DNA of 64,000 nucleotides, taken from AP-15 sp963781215. Lineage in GTDB: Bacteria > Pseudomonadota > Alphaproteobacteria > ATCC43930 > CGMCC-115725. Of the stretch, positions 1 to 7,804 are shown piece after piece. Location of the stretch: the NCBI GenBank assembly GCA_963781215.1, contig CAWAFE010000028.1, forward strand, positions 62,001-126,000, read 5' to 3'. Both the position numbers and the translations under genes were made by a program. The notes under the pieces were generated by a model. The model was not told the DNA's origin. It made no database searches and saw only the letters and a program-made list of their open reading frames with translations. How positions within the stretch are numbered: position 1 is the stretch's first letter; every line of letters begins with the position of its first letter.

Positions 1-21
1 GCGTGTCTGGGTGCGTGCCAT
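1..21 (-). CDS. rpsE: 30S ribosomal protein S5, first codons only
   Basis: The last 21 bases read on the minus strand as ATG followed by codons for A-R-T-Q-T-R, and the gene then runs off the window edge. It begins 10 bases after the rplR stop, and rpsE is the gene that follows rplR in every spc operon, so S5 is the expected product. Seven codons cannot prove the identity; the call is mainly from position. Confidence 0.6.
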
Positions 22-31
22 GTTGGCCCTT

Positions 32-397
32 TCAAAAATCGAGGCCGCCCTCGCGGGCGGCATCGGCCAGGGCTTTGACCCGGCCGTGAAACAGATAGGC
101 TCCGCGGTCGAAGACGACCCGCTCGACCCCCGCCGCCTTGGCCCGCTCAGCGAGCAGCTTGCCGACCGCGCCGGCCGCGGCGATGTCGGTGCCCTTGGAG
201 AGGCTCGCGCGCAACCCGGCGTCGAGGCTCGAGGCCGCCGCCAGGGTCCGCCCGGCCGTATCGTCGATGACCTGGGCATAGATATGCTTCGACGAGCGGA
301 AAACCGACAGGCGCGGCCGGCCGTTCGCGAGCCGGCGCAGATTCGCCCGCACCCGCTGTCGCCGGCGCAGGAAGAGGGCTTTGGCTTTCTCGGACAT
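32..397 (-). CDS. rplR: 50S ribosomal protein L18
   Basis: L18 binds 5S rRNA and helps seat it in the central protuberance of the large subunit. The 121-residue product is a normal length. It has a basic N-terminus (RRRQRVRANLRR) and the conserved motifs RLSVFRSSKHIYAQVIDD and VVFDRGAYLFHGRVKALADAAREGGL. It lies between rplF (4-base gap) and rpsE, the standard spc-operon order, and is co-transcribed with them. The ATG start is followed directly by the family N-terminus. Confidence 0.97.
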   Translation of the reverse strand: MSEKAKALFLRRRQRVRANLRRLANGRPRLSVFRSSKHIYAQVIDDTAGRTLAAASSLDAGLRASLSKGTDIAAAGAVGKLLAERAKAAGVERVVFDRGAYLFHGRVKALADAAREGGLDF

Positions 398-401
398 CGG
401 C

Positions 402-935
402 TTACTTCTTCTTGCCTTCCTTGCGGCGCACGGTCTCGGTCGAATATTTGATACCCTTGCCCTTATAGGGCTCGGGCGGGCGATAGGCGCGGATCTCGGC
501 GGCGACCTGGCCGACGCGCTGGCGATCGAATCCGCTCACCGCGATCAGGGTCGGCCGCTCGCAGGCGATCGTGATATCGTCGGGGATCGGGAACGCGATG
601 TCATGGCTGTAGCCGAGCTGCAGGTTCAGCGTCTTCCCCTGTACGGCGGCGCGATAGCCCACACCGTTGATCTCGAGGCCAACGGTAAAGCCCTGCGACA
701 CCCCGGTGACCATGTTGCTGACCAGCGCCCGGGTCGACCCCCACATCGCCCGCGCCTGCTTGCTCTCGCTGTTGGGGGCGACGGTGATCGCACCATCGCC
801 GATCGTGGCGGTCACATCGTTGCTGACAACGAGGCTCGAGGTCCCGAGCCTGCCCTTGGCGGTCAAGTTGCGGCCCGCGAGCCTGACCTCGACGCCCTCG
901 GGGATCGGTACCGGATTTTTGCCGATGCGTGACAT
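402..935 (-). CDS. rplF: 50S ribosomal protein L6
   Basis: L6 sits near the factor-binding region of the 50S subunit, below the L7/L12 stalk. The start at the ATG of MSRIGKNPVPIPEGV gives 177 residues, the usual size. A TTG two codons upstream is also in frame but would add only two residues before the conserved N-terminus. The C-terminal signature PEPYKGKGIKYSTE is intact. Placed between rpsH and rplR as in other spc operons. Confidence 0.97.
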   Translation of the reverse strand: MSRIGKNPVPIPEGVEVRLAGRNLTAKGRLGTSSLVVSNDVTATIGDGAITVAPNSESKQARAMWGSTRALVSNMVTGVSQGFTVGLEINGVGYRAAVQGKTLNLQLGYSHDIAFPIPDDITIACERPTLIAVSGFDRQRVGQVAAEIRAYRPPEPYKGKGIKYSTETVRRKEGKKK

Positions 936-944
936 GACCAATCC

Positions 945-1343
945 TCAAAACACGCGGCAGAGCACCTCGCCGCCGACCTTGGCGGCGCGGGCCTCGTTGT
1001 CCGACATAACGCCGCGCGGGGTCGACAGGATGGAAATCCCGAGCCCGTTGTAGATCCGCGGCAAATCGGCGATCCCGGAATAGATCCGCCGGCCCGGCTT
1101 CGAGACCCGCGAGATCTCGCGGATAACGGGCTCGCCATCGACGTATTTCAACTCGATCTTGAGCTCGGCGACCCCGGGTCTGATGTCCTCGCGGCTAAAG
1201 CCGCGGATGTAGCCCTCGCGCTTCAATACTTCGAGCACATTGGCGCGGATCTTGGAGGCCGGCGAGGCGACGACGGCTTGCCGTGCGTGCTGGCCGTTGC
1301 GGATCCGCGTCAGCATATCGCCCAAGGGGTCGCTCATCGTCAT
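945..1343 (-). CDS. rpsH: 30S ribosomal protein S8
   Basis: S8 is a primary binder of 16S rRNA helix 21 and, in other bacteria, the translational repressor of the spc operon. The product is 132 residues and contains DPLGDMLTRIRNGQ near the N-terminus and the C-terminal STPRGVMSD region that contacts RNA. I take the outer ATG (MTMSDPLG) because a GGGAG Shine-Dalgarno lies seven bases upstream of it. The inner ATG at 1337 would be 13 bases away. It follows rpsN by 13 bases. Confidence 0.97.
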   Translation of the reverse strand: MTMSDPLGDMLTRIRNGQHARQAVVASPASKIRANVLEVLKREGYIRGFSREDIRPGVAELKIELKYVDGEPVIREISRVSKPGRRIYSGIADLPRIYNGLGISILSTPRGVMSDNEARAAKVGGEVLCRVF

Positions 1344-1356
1344 GGCCGCGCTCCCG

Positions 1357-1662
1357 CTACCAGCTCGACTTGACCATGCCAGGGATCTGCCCGGCCGAGG
1401 CGAGCTCGCGCAGAGCGATCCGCGAAATCCGGAACTTTCGGTAATAGCCCCGCGGCCGGCCGGTCAGCGAGCATCGGTTGCGGATTCGGGTCTGCGAGCT
1501 GTTGCGCGGCAATTCGGCGAGCTTCAGCTGCGCGGCAAACCGTTCCTCGGGTGGTGCCGAGCGGTCGCGCGCCAACGTCTTCAGCCGTAGCCGCTTTCGG
1601 GTGACGCGCTTGGCCAGCTGCGTCCGCCGGGCATTCTTCTCGATCGAGCTTTTTTTCGCCAT
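1357..1662 (-). CDS. rpsN: 30S ribosomal protein S14
   Basis: S14 is a late-assembling protein of the 30S head. The 101-residue product is the long, zinc-free form: there are no CxxC pairs, only one cysteine, and the C-terminal motif NRCSLTGRPRGYYRKF is intact. This is the form usual in proteobacteria. The very basic N-terminus (MAKKSSIEKNARR) confirms the ATG start. It lies between rplE and rpsH. Confidence 0.97.
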   Translation of the reverse strand: MAKKSSIEKNARRTQLAKRVTRKRLRLKTLARDRSAPPEERFAAQLKLAELPRNSSQTRIRNRCSLTGRPRGYYRKFRISRIALRELASAGQIPGMVKSSW

Positions 1663-1683
1663 CAGGCCGGACTCCCGATACTG

Positions 1684-2229
1684 TCAGTTCGCAAACGGCA
1701 TTTCGAACGCGGCGAGCAGCGCCTTCGCTTCCGCATCGGTCTTCGCTGTCGTCGTGACGACGACGTTCATGCCGCGCATCGCATCGGCGCGGTCGTAGTC
1801 GATCTCGGGGAAGACGATCTGCTCGCGCAGGCCGAGGGCGAAATTGCCGCGCCCGTCGAAGCTCCTGCCCGAGATGCCGCGAAAGTCGCGCACCCGCGGC
1901 AATGCCACCGTGATCAGCCGGTCGAGGAACTCGTACATCCGCTGGCGGCGCAGGGTGACCTTACAGCCGATCGGCATGCCCTCGCGCAGTTTGAAGGTGG
2001 CGATCGACCGCTTGGCGCGGGTGATGACCGCGTGTTGGCCGGTGATCGCCATCAGCTCGCCGGCGGCCGCCTCGACCTTCTTGCTGTCCTGGACCGCCTC
2101 GCCGACCCCCATGTTGACCACGATCTTTTCGAGGCGCGGCACCTGCATCGGGTTCTTGTAGCCGAATTGCTGCATCAGCGCTGGTCGAACCGTGGTGTCG
2201 TAATGCTCCCGCAAACGCGTCGTAGCCAT
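1684..2229 (-). CDS. rplE: 50S ribosomal protein L5
   Basis: L5 binds 5S rRNA and forms the bridge between the central protuberance and the 30S head. The open frame extends much further upstream, but the family N-terminus (MATTRLREHYDTTVRP) begins at the ATG at 2229, giving 181 residues, within the normal range of about 180. The conserved VPRLEKIVVNMGVG and NFALGLREQIVFPEIDYD segments are present. The start is four bases from the rplX stop. Confidence 0.97.
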   Translation of the reverse strand: MATTRLREHYDTTVRPALMQQFGYKNPMQVPRLEKIVVNMGVGEAVQDSKKVEAAAGELMAITGQHAVITRAKRSIATFKLREGMPIGCKVTLRRQRMYEFLDRLITVALPRVRDFRGISGRSFDGRGNFALGLREQIVFPEIDYDRADAMRGMNVVVTTTAKTDAEAKALLAAFEMPFAN

Positions 2230-2233
2230 GTCC

Positions 2234-2554
2234 TCACCTGTCGATGACTTCGCCCGAGCGGCGGGCGAACCGGACCTTGCGCCCGTCGTCGAGAAACCGG
2301 TAGCCGATGCGCGTCGGCTTCGCCGAGGCCGGGTCGACATGGGCGAGGTTGGAGATGTGGATCGACAGCTCCTTCTCGACGATGCCGCCGGGGTCGCCCA
2401 TCCGCGGCTTGGTGTGCCGTTTGACCATGTTGACGCCCTGCACGACGGCGCGCGTCTCGGCCGGCAGCACCCGCAGCACCTCGCCGGTTCTGCCCTTGTC
2501 GCGCCCGGCGATGACGACGACATTGTCGCCCTTCTTGATCTTCAGCTTCGGCAT
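2234..2554 (-). CDS. rplX: 50S ribosomal protein L24
   Basis: L24 initiates assembly of the 50S subunit by binding the 5' domain of 23S rRNA. The product has 106 residues, with the KOW motif near the N-terminus (KKGDNVVVIAGRDKGRTGEVLRV) and the conserved region around VKRHTKP. It sits between rplN and rplE in the canonical order. The ATG start gives the expected MPKLKIKKGD N-terminus. Confidence 0.97.
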   Translation of the reverse strand: MPKLKIKKGDNVVVIAGRDKGRTGEVLRVLPAETRAVVQGVNMVKRHTKPRMGDPGGIVEKELSIHISNLAHVDPASAKPTRIGYRFLDDGRKVRFARRSGEVIDR

Positions 2555-2576
2555 CGCCTGGCTCCTGGGTGCGCGC

Positions 2577-2945
2577 TCACAACACCTCGGGGGCGAGCGA
2601 GACGATCTTCATGAACCGCCGCGCCCGCAGCTCGCGGGTGACCGGACCGAAGATGCGGGTGCCGATCGGCTCGCCCTGGTGGGTGATCAGCACCGCGGCG
2701 TTGCGGTCGAAGCGAATGGCACTGCCGTCGGTGCGGCGGATTTCCTTGGCCGTTCGCACGATGACGGCGCGATGCACGTCGCCCTTTTTGACCCGGCCGC
2801 GCGGGATCGCCTCCTTGACCGAGACGATGATCACGTCGCCGACCGTGGCGGTCTTGCGCTTCGAGCCGCCGAGCACCTTGATGCACTGCACCCGCCGCGC
2901 GCCGGAATTGTCGGCGACGTCGAGGTTGGTCTGCATCTGGATCAT
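2577..2945 (-). CDS. rplN: 50S ribosomal protein L14
   Basis: L14 lies at the subunit interface and is the docking site of silencing factor RsfS in other bacteria. The start at the ATG of MIQMQTNLDVADNSGA gives 122 residues, exactly the usual length; the longer open frame upstream is spurious. The signature GDVIIVSVKEAIPRG is intact. The start codon overlaps the rpsQ stop in an ATGA, suggesting translational coupling. Confidence 0.97.
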   Translation of the reverse strand: MIQMQTNLDVADNSGARRVQCIKVLGGSKRKTATVGDVIIVSVKEAIPRGRVKKGDVHRAVIVRTAKEIRRTDGSAIRFDRNAAVLITHQGEPIGTRIFGPVTRELRARRFMKIVSLAPEVL

Positions 2946-3250
2946 GCCGCGCCTCCGGTTGGTTCGGCACCTTCGCCGCCGGGCGGCGGGGCGGCGGCGC
3001 CGGCCGCTGCTGCCTGCCCTAGGGAGCCGAGCACGACCCAATGCTTGCGCTTGGAGATCGGCCGGCTCTCTTCGATGCGAACCATATCGCCGTTGTGCCA
3101 GCGGTTGTTCTCGTCGTGCGCGGCGTATTTCTTCGATTGCGTGATGAATTTCTTGTAGATCGGGTGCATGACGCGGCGCTCGACCTTGACGACCACGGTC
3201 TTGTCGCCCTTGTCGCTGACAACGACACCTTGCAGGACGCGTTTGGACAT
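2942..3250 (-). CDS. rpsQ: 30S ribosomal protein S17 with C-terminal tail
   Basis: S17 is a primary 16S rRNA binding protein. The conserved domain runs from MSKRVLQGVVVSD to about residue 76 (RKHWVVLG), which is the normal family length of roughly 80. It is followed by a low-complexity tail of about 25 residues rich in Ala, Gly and Pro, ending in GGAA. The tail is in frame and its last codons overlap the rplN start (ATGA), so it is not an artefact of a misplaced stop. No function is known to me for the tail. Confidence 0.96.
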   Translation of the reverse strand: MSKRVLQGVVVSDKGDKTVVVKVERRVMHPIYKKFITQSKKYAAHDENNRWHNGDMVRIEESRPISKRKHWVVLGSLGQAAAAGAAAPPPGGEGAEPTGGAA

Positions 3251-3262
3251 TCGTCTATTTTC

Positions 3263-3460
3263 CTACGATGCCTTGCGGCGCCGTTCGTCGAGAACGGTCT
3301 TGATGCGGGCGATGTCGCGACGCACCTGGCGTACCCGCGACGTGTTCTCGAGCTGGCCGTTGGCCCGCTGAAAACGCAGATTGAAGGTTTCCTTGCCGAG
3401 AACTTCGAGCTCGCTCGTCAGCTCGTCGTCGGTCTTGGCCCTGACATCGGCTGCCTTCAT
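3263..3460 (-). CDS. rpmC: 50S ribosomal protein L29
   Basis: L29 surrounds the polypeptide exit tunnel with L23 and contributes to trigger factor and SRP binding. The 65-residue product begins at MKAADVRAKTDDEL and carries the conserved helix ETFNLRFQRANGQLENTSR. The longer open frame upstream is noise. The ATG overlaps the rplP stop by one base (TGATG), a tight coupling typical of this operon. Confidence 0.97.
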   Translation of the reverse strand: MKAADVRAKTDDELTSELEVLGKETFNLRFQRANGQLENTSRVRQVRRDIARIKTVLDERRRKAS

Positions 3461-3882
3461 CACAACGCTTCCTCGCCGGGGCGGGTCACGAACCGGGTGT
3501 CGAGCGGCAATTTGGCGGCGGCGAGCGCGAAGGCCTCGCGCGCGATGTCGGCCGACACGCCGTCGAGCTCGAACATGATGCGGCCGGGCTTGACCCGGCA
3601 GATCCAGAATTCCGGCGAGCCCTTGCCGCTGCCCATACGCACCTCGGCCGGCTTCTGCGATACCGGCACATCCGGGAAGATGCGGATCCAAACCCGGCCG
3701 GCCCGGCGGATATGGCGGGTGATCGCCCGCCGTGCCGCCTCGATCTGGCGGGCGGTGACGCGGCCCGGGTCGGCCGCCTTCAGCCCATAGGCGCCGAAAT
3801 TCAACGTCGTCCCGCCCTTGGCAAGGCCGTGCACGCGGCCCTTGTGCGCCTTGCGGTATTTGCTGCGTTTTGGCGCGAGCAT
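3460..3882 (-). CDS. rplP: 50S ribosomal protein L16
   Basis: L16 organises the A-site and peptidyl-transferase region of the 50S subunit. The 140-residue protein starts MLAPKRSKYRKAHKGR. It carries GSGKGSPEFWICRVKPGR, which includes the glycine-rich loop used as the family signature. The length is standard. It is followed at once by rpmC with a one-base overlap, and preceded by rpsC with a seven-base gap. Confidence 0.97.
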   Translation of the reverse strand: MLAPKRSKYRKAHKGRVHGLAKGGTTLNFGAYGLKAADPGRVTARQIEAARRAITRHIRRAGRVWIRIFPDVPVSQKPAEVRMGSGKGSPEFWICRVKPGRIMFELDGVSADIAREAFALAAAKLPLDTRFVTRPGEEAL

Positions 3883-3889
3883 CTTTGGA

Positions 3890-4597
3890 TCACCCCAGGG
3901 GCTCGCGGCGGCCGCGCTCGTGGCTCGCCGGCGGCCCTTCGTTCAGCCGCTTGTCCTGCGCCATCGGGTCGTGCGCCAGGATCTCGCCCTTGAACACCCA
4001 CACCTTGACGCCGCACACGCCATAGGTCGTCTTGGCGGTGCCATAGCCGAAATCGACATCGGCGCGCAGCGTGTGCAGCGGCACCCGGCCTTCGCGGTAC
4101 CACTCCATGCGGGCGATTTCGGCCCCGCCGAGGCGGCCCGAGCAATTGATCCGGATGCCCTGGGCGCCCAGCCGCATCGCCGACTGCACCGCACGCTTCA
4201 TCGCCCGGCGGAAGGCGACGCGCCGCTCGAGCTGCTGGGCGATGCCGTCGGCGATCAGCTTGGCGTCGATCTCGGGCTTGCGGATTTCGAGGATGTTGAG
4301 GCTGACCTCGCTGCTGGTGATCTTGGCGATGTCGGCGCGCAGCTTCTCGATGTCGGCGCCCTTCTTGCCGATCACCACCCCGGGCCGCGCCGAATGCAGG
4401 GTGATCCGGCTTTTCCGGGCGGCGCGCTCGATGATGACGCGGGAGAGCCCGGCCTGCGCCAGCCGCCGCTGCAGGAACCCCCGCAGCTTGAGATCGTCGA
4501 GCAACAGGTTGCCGTACTCCTTGCGGGCGAACCAGCGCGAGTCCCAGGTGCGGTTGATGCCGAGCCGAAGCCCGATCGGGTTGACCTTTTGACCCAT
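3890..4597 (-). CDS. rpsC: 30S ribosomal protein S3
   Basis: S3 lies at the mRNA entry tunnel and contributes to mRNA helicase activity. The 235-residue product begins MGQKVNPIGLRLGINRTWDS. It has the KH domain around VIGKKGADIEKL and the C-terminal S3 domain with the ARMEWYREGRVPLHTLRAD signature. The tail of about 20 residues (NEGPPASHERGRREPLG) is typical of the alphaproteobacterial form. The start overlaps the rplV stop by one base. Confidence 0.97.
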   Translation of the reverse strand: MGQKVNPIGLRLGINRTWDSRWFARKEYGNLLLDDLKLRGFLQRRLAQAGLSRVIIERAARKSRITLHSARPGVVIGKKGADIEKLRADIAKITSSEVSLNILEIRKPEIDAKLIADGIAQQLERRVAFRRAMKRAVQSAMRLGAQGIRINCSGRLGGAEIARMEWYREGRVPLHTLRADVDFGYGTAKTTYGVCGVKVWVFKGEILAHDPMAQDKRLNEGPPASHERGRREPLG

Positions 4598-4980
4598 CAG
4601 GGTGTCTCCTCCGGACGCTCGCGGACGACGACGGTGAGATGCGCAAAATGCTTCTCGACCCGCGCCGAGCGGCCGCGGCCGCGGGTGTGGAACCGCTTCA
4701 GCACAAAGGCTCGGCCGACCGTCGCCTCCTTGACGTAGAGCCGGTCGACATCGAGCTGGTGATTGTTCTCGGCATTGGCGATCGCCGCCTGCAGCACCTT
4801 CTTGACGTCGCGGGCGATCCGGCGATGGGAGAAGGTCAGCTCCGCCAGCGCCGAGGCGGCGGGCTTGCCGCGGATGGTCTGGGCGACGAGGTTCAGCTTT
4901 TGCGCGCTGATCCGCAGGCCCTTCAGGCTGGCCAACGCCTCGCTGTCGTCGAGGCGGCGCGGGGTTGGCCGCTTGCTCAT
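4597..4980 (-). CDS. rplV: 50S ribosomal protein L22
   Basis: L22 lines the exit tunnel, and its beta-hairpin is a site of macrolide resistance mutations in other bacteria. The start at the ATG of MSKRPTPRRLDD gives 127 residues. The hairpin region VGRAFVLKRFHTRGRGRSARV is intact. An in-frame ATG upstream at 5013 would run into the rpsS coding region, so the inner start is preferred. Confidence 0.96.
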   Translation of the reverse strand: MSKRPTPRRLDDSEALASLKGLRISAQKLNLVAQTIRGKPAASALAELTFSHRRIARDVKKVLQAAIANAENNHQLDVDRLYVKEATVGRAFVLKRFHTRGRGRSARVEKHFAHLTVVVRERPEETP

Positions 4981-4981
4981 C

Positions 4982-5260
4982 TCAGGCTCTCCTCGCCCGC
5001 TTGTCGCCGGCATGGCCGTAGAAGGTGCGGGTCGGGGCGAACTCGCCGAGCTTGTGGCCGATCATGTTCTCGGTCACCAGCACCGGGATGAATTTGTGGC
5101 CGTTGTAGACCCCGAAGGTGAGGCCGACGAATTGCGGGAAGATGGTCGAGCGGCGCGACCAGGTGCGGATCACCTGGTTGCGTCCCGAGCCGCGCGCCTG
5201 CTCCGCCTTCTTCAAGAGATAGCCGTCGACGAACGGCCCCTTCCAAACCGAGCGTGCCAA
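4982..5260 (-). CDS. rpsS: 30S ribosomal protein S19, TTG start
   Basis: S19 binds the 30S head near the A-site finger with S13. The protein begins with the invariant ARSVWKGPFVDGYLLKKAE, and the only start codon that fits this N-terminus is TTG at 5260. A purine-rich GGAGAGAGAG directly upstream acts as ribosome-binding site. No ATG or GTG is in frame before the conserved sequence. The resulting 92 residues are the normal length. It lies between rplB and rplV. Confidence 0.95.
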   Translation of the reverse strand: MARSVWKGPFVDGYLLKKAEQARGSGRNQVIRTWSRRSTIFPQFVGLTFGVYNGHKFIPVLVTENMIGHKLGEFAPTRTFYGHAGDKRARRA

Positions 5261-5270
5261 CTCTCTCTCC
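5261..5270 (-). promoter_or_regulatory. Ribosome-binding site deciding the TTG start of rpsS
   Basis: On the minus strand the bases before the TTG read GGAGAGAGAG. The GGAG core is six bases from the TTG, an ideal distance. This supports the TTG as the true start of S19 where no ATG or GTG is available. Confidence 0.8.
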
Positions 5271-5271
5271 G

Positions 5272-6099
5272 CTAGCGCTTGTGGCGGCGGCGGACAATGA
5301 GCCGGTCCGTCGCCTTGTTGTGCCGGGTCTTCTTGCCCTTGGTCGGCTTGCCCCACGGGGTCACCGGATGGCGGCCGCCCGAGCTGCGGCCCTCGCCGCC
5401 GCCATGCGGATGATCGATCGGGTTCATCGCCACCCCTCTGACCGACGGCCGACGCCCCAACCAACGGTTGCGGCCGGCCTTGCCGATCACGATGTTCTGC
5501 TGATCTGGGTTCGATACCGCGCCGATCGTCGCCCGGCATTCGCCGCGCACCATGCGCAATTCGCCCGAGGAAAGACGCAACAGGGCATAACCCTGATCGC
5601 GGCCGACAAGCTGGGCATAGGTCCCGGCGGAACGGGCGATCTGGCCGCCCTTGCCGGGCTTCATCTCGACATTGTGGATGATCGTGCCGACCGGCATGCT
5701 GCGCATCGGCATCGTGTTGCCGGGCTTGACGTCGACCTTCTCGCCGGAGACGACGGTATCTCCGGCGCGCAGCCGCTGCGGTGCCAGGATGTAGGAGAGC
5801 TCGCCGTCCTGGTAGCGGATCAGCGCGATGAAGGCGGTCCGGTTCGGGTCGTACTCGAGCCGCTCGACGGTGGCCGGCATGTCGATTTTGCCGCGCTTGA
5901 AATCGACGAGCCGGTAGCGCCGCTTGTTGCCGCCGCCGCGCCAGCGCATCGTCGTGCGGCCGGTGTTGTTGCGCCCGCCCTTGCCGCGCAGCCCCTCGGT
6001 CAAGGCTTTGACCGGCTTTCCCTTCCACAGCTCGCTGCGGTCGACGGTGACGAGCTGCCGCCGGGACGGCGTCGTCGGATTGAAGGTCTTGAGCGCCAT
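5272..6099 (-). CDS. rplB: 50S ribosomal protein L2
   Basis: L2 is the largest 50S protein and is required for subunit association and peptidyl-transferase assembly. The 275-residue product starts MALKTFNPTTPSRRQL. It carries the C-terminal signature VRGVAMNPIDHPHGGGEG, including the histidine needed for peptidyl-transferase assembly in E. coli studies. Length and order (rplW before, rpsS after) are standard. Confidence 0.97.
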   Translation of the reverse strand: MALKTFNPTTPSRRQLVTVDRSELWKGKPVKALTEGLRGKGGRNNTGRTTMRWRGGGNKRRYRLVDFKRGKIDMPATVERLEYDPNRTAFIALIRYQDGELSYILAPQRLRAGDTVVSGEKVDVKPGNTMPMRSMPVGTIIHNVEMKPGKGGQIARSAGTYAQLVGRDQGYALLRLSSGELRMVRGECRATIGAVSNPDQQNIVIGKAGRNRWLGRRPSVRGVAMNPIDHPHGGGEGRSSGGRHPVTPWGKPTKGKKTRHNKATDRLIVRRRHKR

Positions 6100-6115
6100 C
6101 GCCTCGGCTCCCGGC

Positions 6116-6448
6116 TCAGATACCCGTGGTCACGTCGATCCTCTGGCCGGCGCCAAGGGTGACGATCGCCTTCTTGTAGTCGGAACGCCGTCCGACGCGG
6201 CCGCGAACGCGCTTGACCTTGCCCATGACCCGGATCGTGTTGACCGCGGTCACCGTGACGCTGAACAACCCCTCGACCGCCGCCTTGACCTCGCGCTTGG
6301 TCGCGGCCAGCGGCACGCGAAAGACCACCTGATCGTGCTCGGAGACGTTCGTCGCCTTTTCCGTGATCACCGGGCTCAGGATGGTGTCGTACATCTGCTG
6401 GCGCGTCAGCTTCGTCTCGGCCCGCTGGATGACGCGAAAGCGGCTCAT
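6116..6448 (-). CDS. rplW: 50S ribosomal protein L23
   Basis: L23 sits at the tunnel exit and is the main docking site for trigger factor and SRP. The 110-residue product contains the family core ILSPVITEKATNVSEHDQ and the C-terminal KKAIVTLGAGQRID. The first 18 residues before MYDTILSPV are an N-terminal extension like that in related alphaproteobacteria. The ATG overlaps the rplD stop (ATGA), which supports this start. Confidence 0.96.
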   Translation of the reverse strand: MSRFRVIQRAETKLTRQQMYDTILSPVITEKATNVSEHDQVVFRVPLAATKREVKAAVEGLFSVTVTAVNTIRVMGKVKRVRGRVGRRSDYKKAIVTLGAGQRIDVTTGI

Positions 6449-7065
6449 TTGAGGCGTGCCTCCAGATGCTGCACCGCCTCGCGGGTCAGGACCAGCGTGT
6501 CGCGCCGCAGGATGTCGTAAACATTGGCGCCCTGCTGCGGCAGCACATCGACGCGGGGGAGATTGCGCGCGGCGCGGGCGAAATTCTCGTCGACCGCCGG
6601 GCCGTCGATGATCAGCACCGATCCCCAGCCGAGCGCCTCGAGACGCGCCCGCAGCGCCTTGGTCTTGGCTTCGCCGACATGGGCCGTATCGATCACCACC
6701 AGCTTGCCCTCGCCCTGCTTGGCCGAGAGCGCTGTCTTCAGGCCGAGCCGGCGCACCTTCTTCTGCAAGCCGAAGGCGTGGCTGCGCACGACCGGCCCGA
6801 AGATCACCGCACCGCCGCGGAATTGCGGCGAGCGCAGGCTGCCCTGCCGGGCGCGGCCGGTGCCCTTCTGCTTATAGGGCTTTTTCGTGGTTCCCTGGAT
6901 CTCGCTGATGCCCTTGGTCTTGTGGGTCCCGGCGCGGCGCTTGGCCAGCTGCCAATTGACGACCCGGGCCAGGATGTCGCGGCGGACCGGAACGCCGAAC
7001 ACCTCCTCGGCGAGCTCGATGTCGCCGACCTCCTCATTGTCGAGATTGCGCACGGTGAGCTTCAT
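6445..7065 (-). CDS. rplD: 50S ribosomal protein L4
   Basis: L4 has a globular domain and a long loop reaching into the exit tunnel; in E. coli it also represses the S10 operon. The start at MKLTVRNLDNEEVGD gives 206 residues, the usual size. The loop motif KPYKQKGTGRARQGS is intact. The longer frame upstream is spurious. The gap to rplC is one base and the end overlaps rplW by four. Confidence 0.97.
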   Translation of the reverse strand: MKLTVRNLDNEEVGDIELAEEVFGVPVRRDILARVVNWQLAKRRAGTHKTKGISEIQGTTKKPYKQKGTGRARQGSLRSPQFRGGAVIFGPVVRSHAFGLQKKVRRLGLKTALSAKQGEGKLVVIDTAHVGEAKTKALRARLEALGWGSVLIIDGPAVDENFARAARNLPRVDVLPQQGANVYDILRRDTLVLTREAVQHLEARLK

Positions 7066-7066
7066 C

Positions 7067-7777
7067 TCAGGCCTCTCCGGCCGGCTCTTCGGCGGCCGCG
7101 CCGCCGTCGCGCAAGGCGGCCGGGAACGGAAGCCCCTCGGGTGGCTTGCGCTTGGCCGCATCCTTGACCAGCACATAGCCGCCCTTGCTGCCCGGCACCG
7201 CGCCCTTGACCATCAGCAGACCGCGCTCGGCGTCGGAGGACACGACTTCGAGGCTCTGCGTCGTCACCCGCGCGTCGCCGAGATGCCCGGCCATCTTCTT
7301 GTTCTTGAAGGTCTTGCCCGGCGACTGGCGCTGGCCGGTCGAGCCGTGGCTACGATGCGAGACCGACACCCCGTGGCTCGCGCGCAAGCCGCCGAAATTA
7401 TGCCGCTTCATCGCCCCGGCAAAGCCTTTGCCGATGCTGGTGCCGACGACATCGACGCGCTGGCCGGCAACAAAGTGCGCAGCGGTGATCTCGGCGCCGA
7501 CCTCGACCGCGGCATCCTCGGAGACGCGGAATTCGGCGAGGCGGGCCTTCGGCTCGACCTTCGCCTTGGCGAAATGGCCGCGCTGCGGCTTGGTCACGTT
7601 CTTGACCTTGGCCGTCCCGACCCCGAGCTGCAAGGCGCTGTAGCCGTCCTTCTCTTGCGTGCGCACGGCGACGACCTGGCAGTGGTCGACTTTCAGAACG
7701 GTCACCGCGACATGATTGCCGTCGGCCGCGAAGACCCGAGTCATGCCGAGCTTTTGAGCGAGGAGACCGGTGCGCAT
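7067..7777 (-). CDS. rplC: 50S ribosomal protein L3
   Basis: L3 is an early assembly protein with a loop reaching the peptidyl-transferase centre. The start at MRTGLLAQKLGMTRVF gives 236 residues. The family signature around KGFAGAMKRHNFGG and SHGVSVSHRSHGSTGQ is present, including the glutamine-containing segment methylated by PrmB in E. coli. The C-terminus carries a short Ala/Glu-rich tail. It is separated from rpsJ by a palindrome-rich spacer of about 150 bases. Confidence 0.97.
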   Translation of the reverse strand: MRTGLLAQKLGMTRVFAADGNHVAVTVLKVDHCQVVAVRTQEKDGYSALQLGVGTAKVKNVTKPQRGHFAKAKVEPKARLAEFRVSEDAAVEVGAEITAAHFVAGQRVDVVGTSIGKGFAGAMKRHNFGGLRASHGVSVSHRSHGSTGQRQSPGKTFKNKKMAGHLGDARVTTQSLEVVSSDAERGLLMVKGAVPGSKGGYVLVKDAAKRKPPEGLPFPAALRDGGAAAEEPAGEA

Positions 7778-7804
7778 GACGATTTCCTCAGAGCCCGGCA
7801 ATGC

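Noticed and set aside
1684..2523. Long 279-residue form of L5
   Set aside because: The upstream part is rplX read in another frame; the conserved L5 N-terminus begins at 2229.
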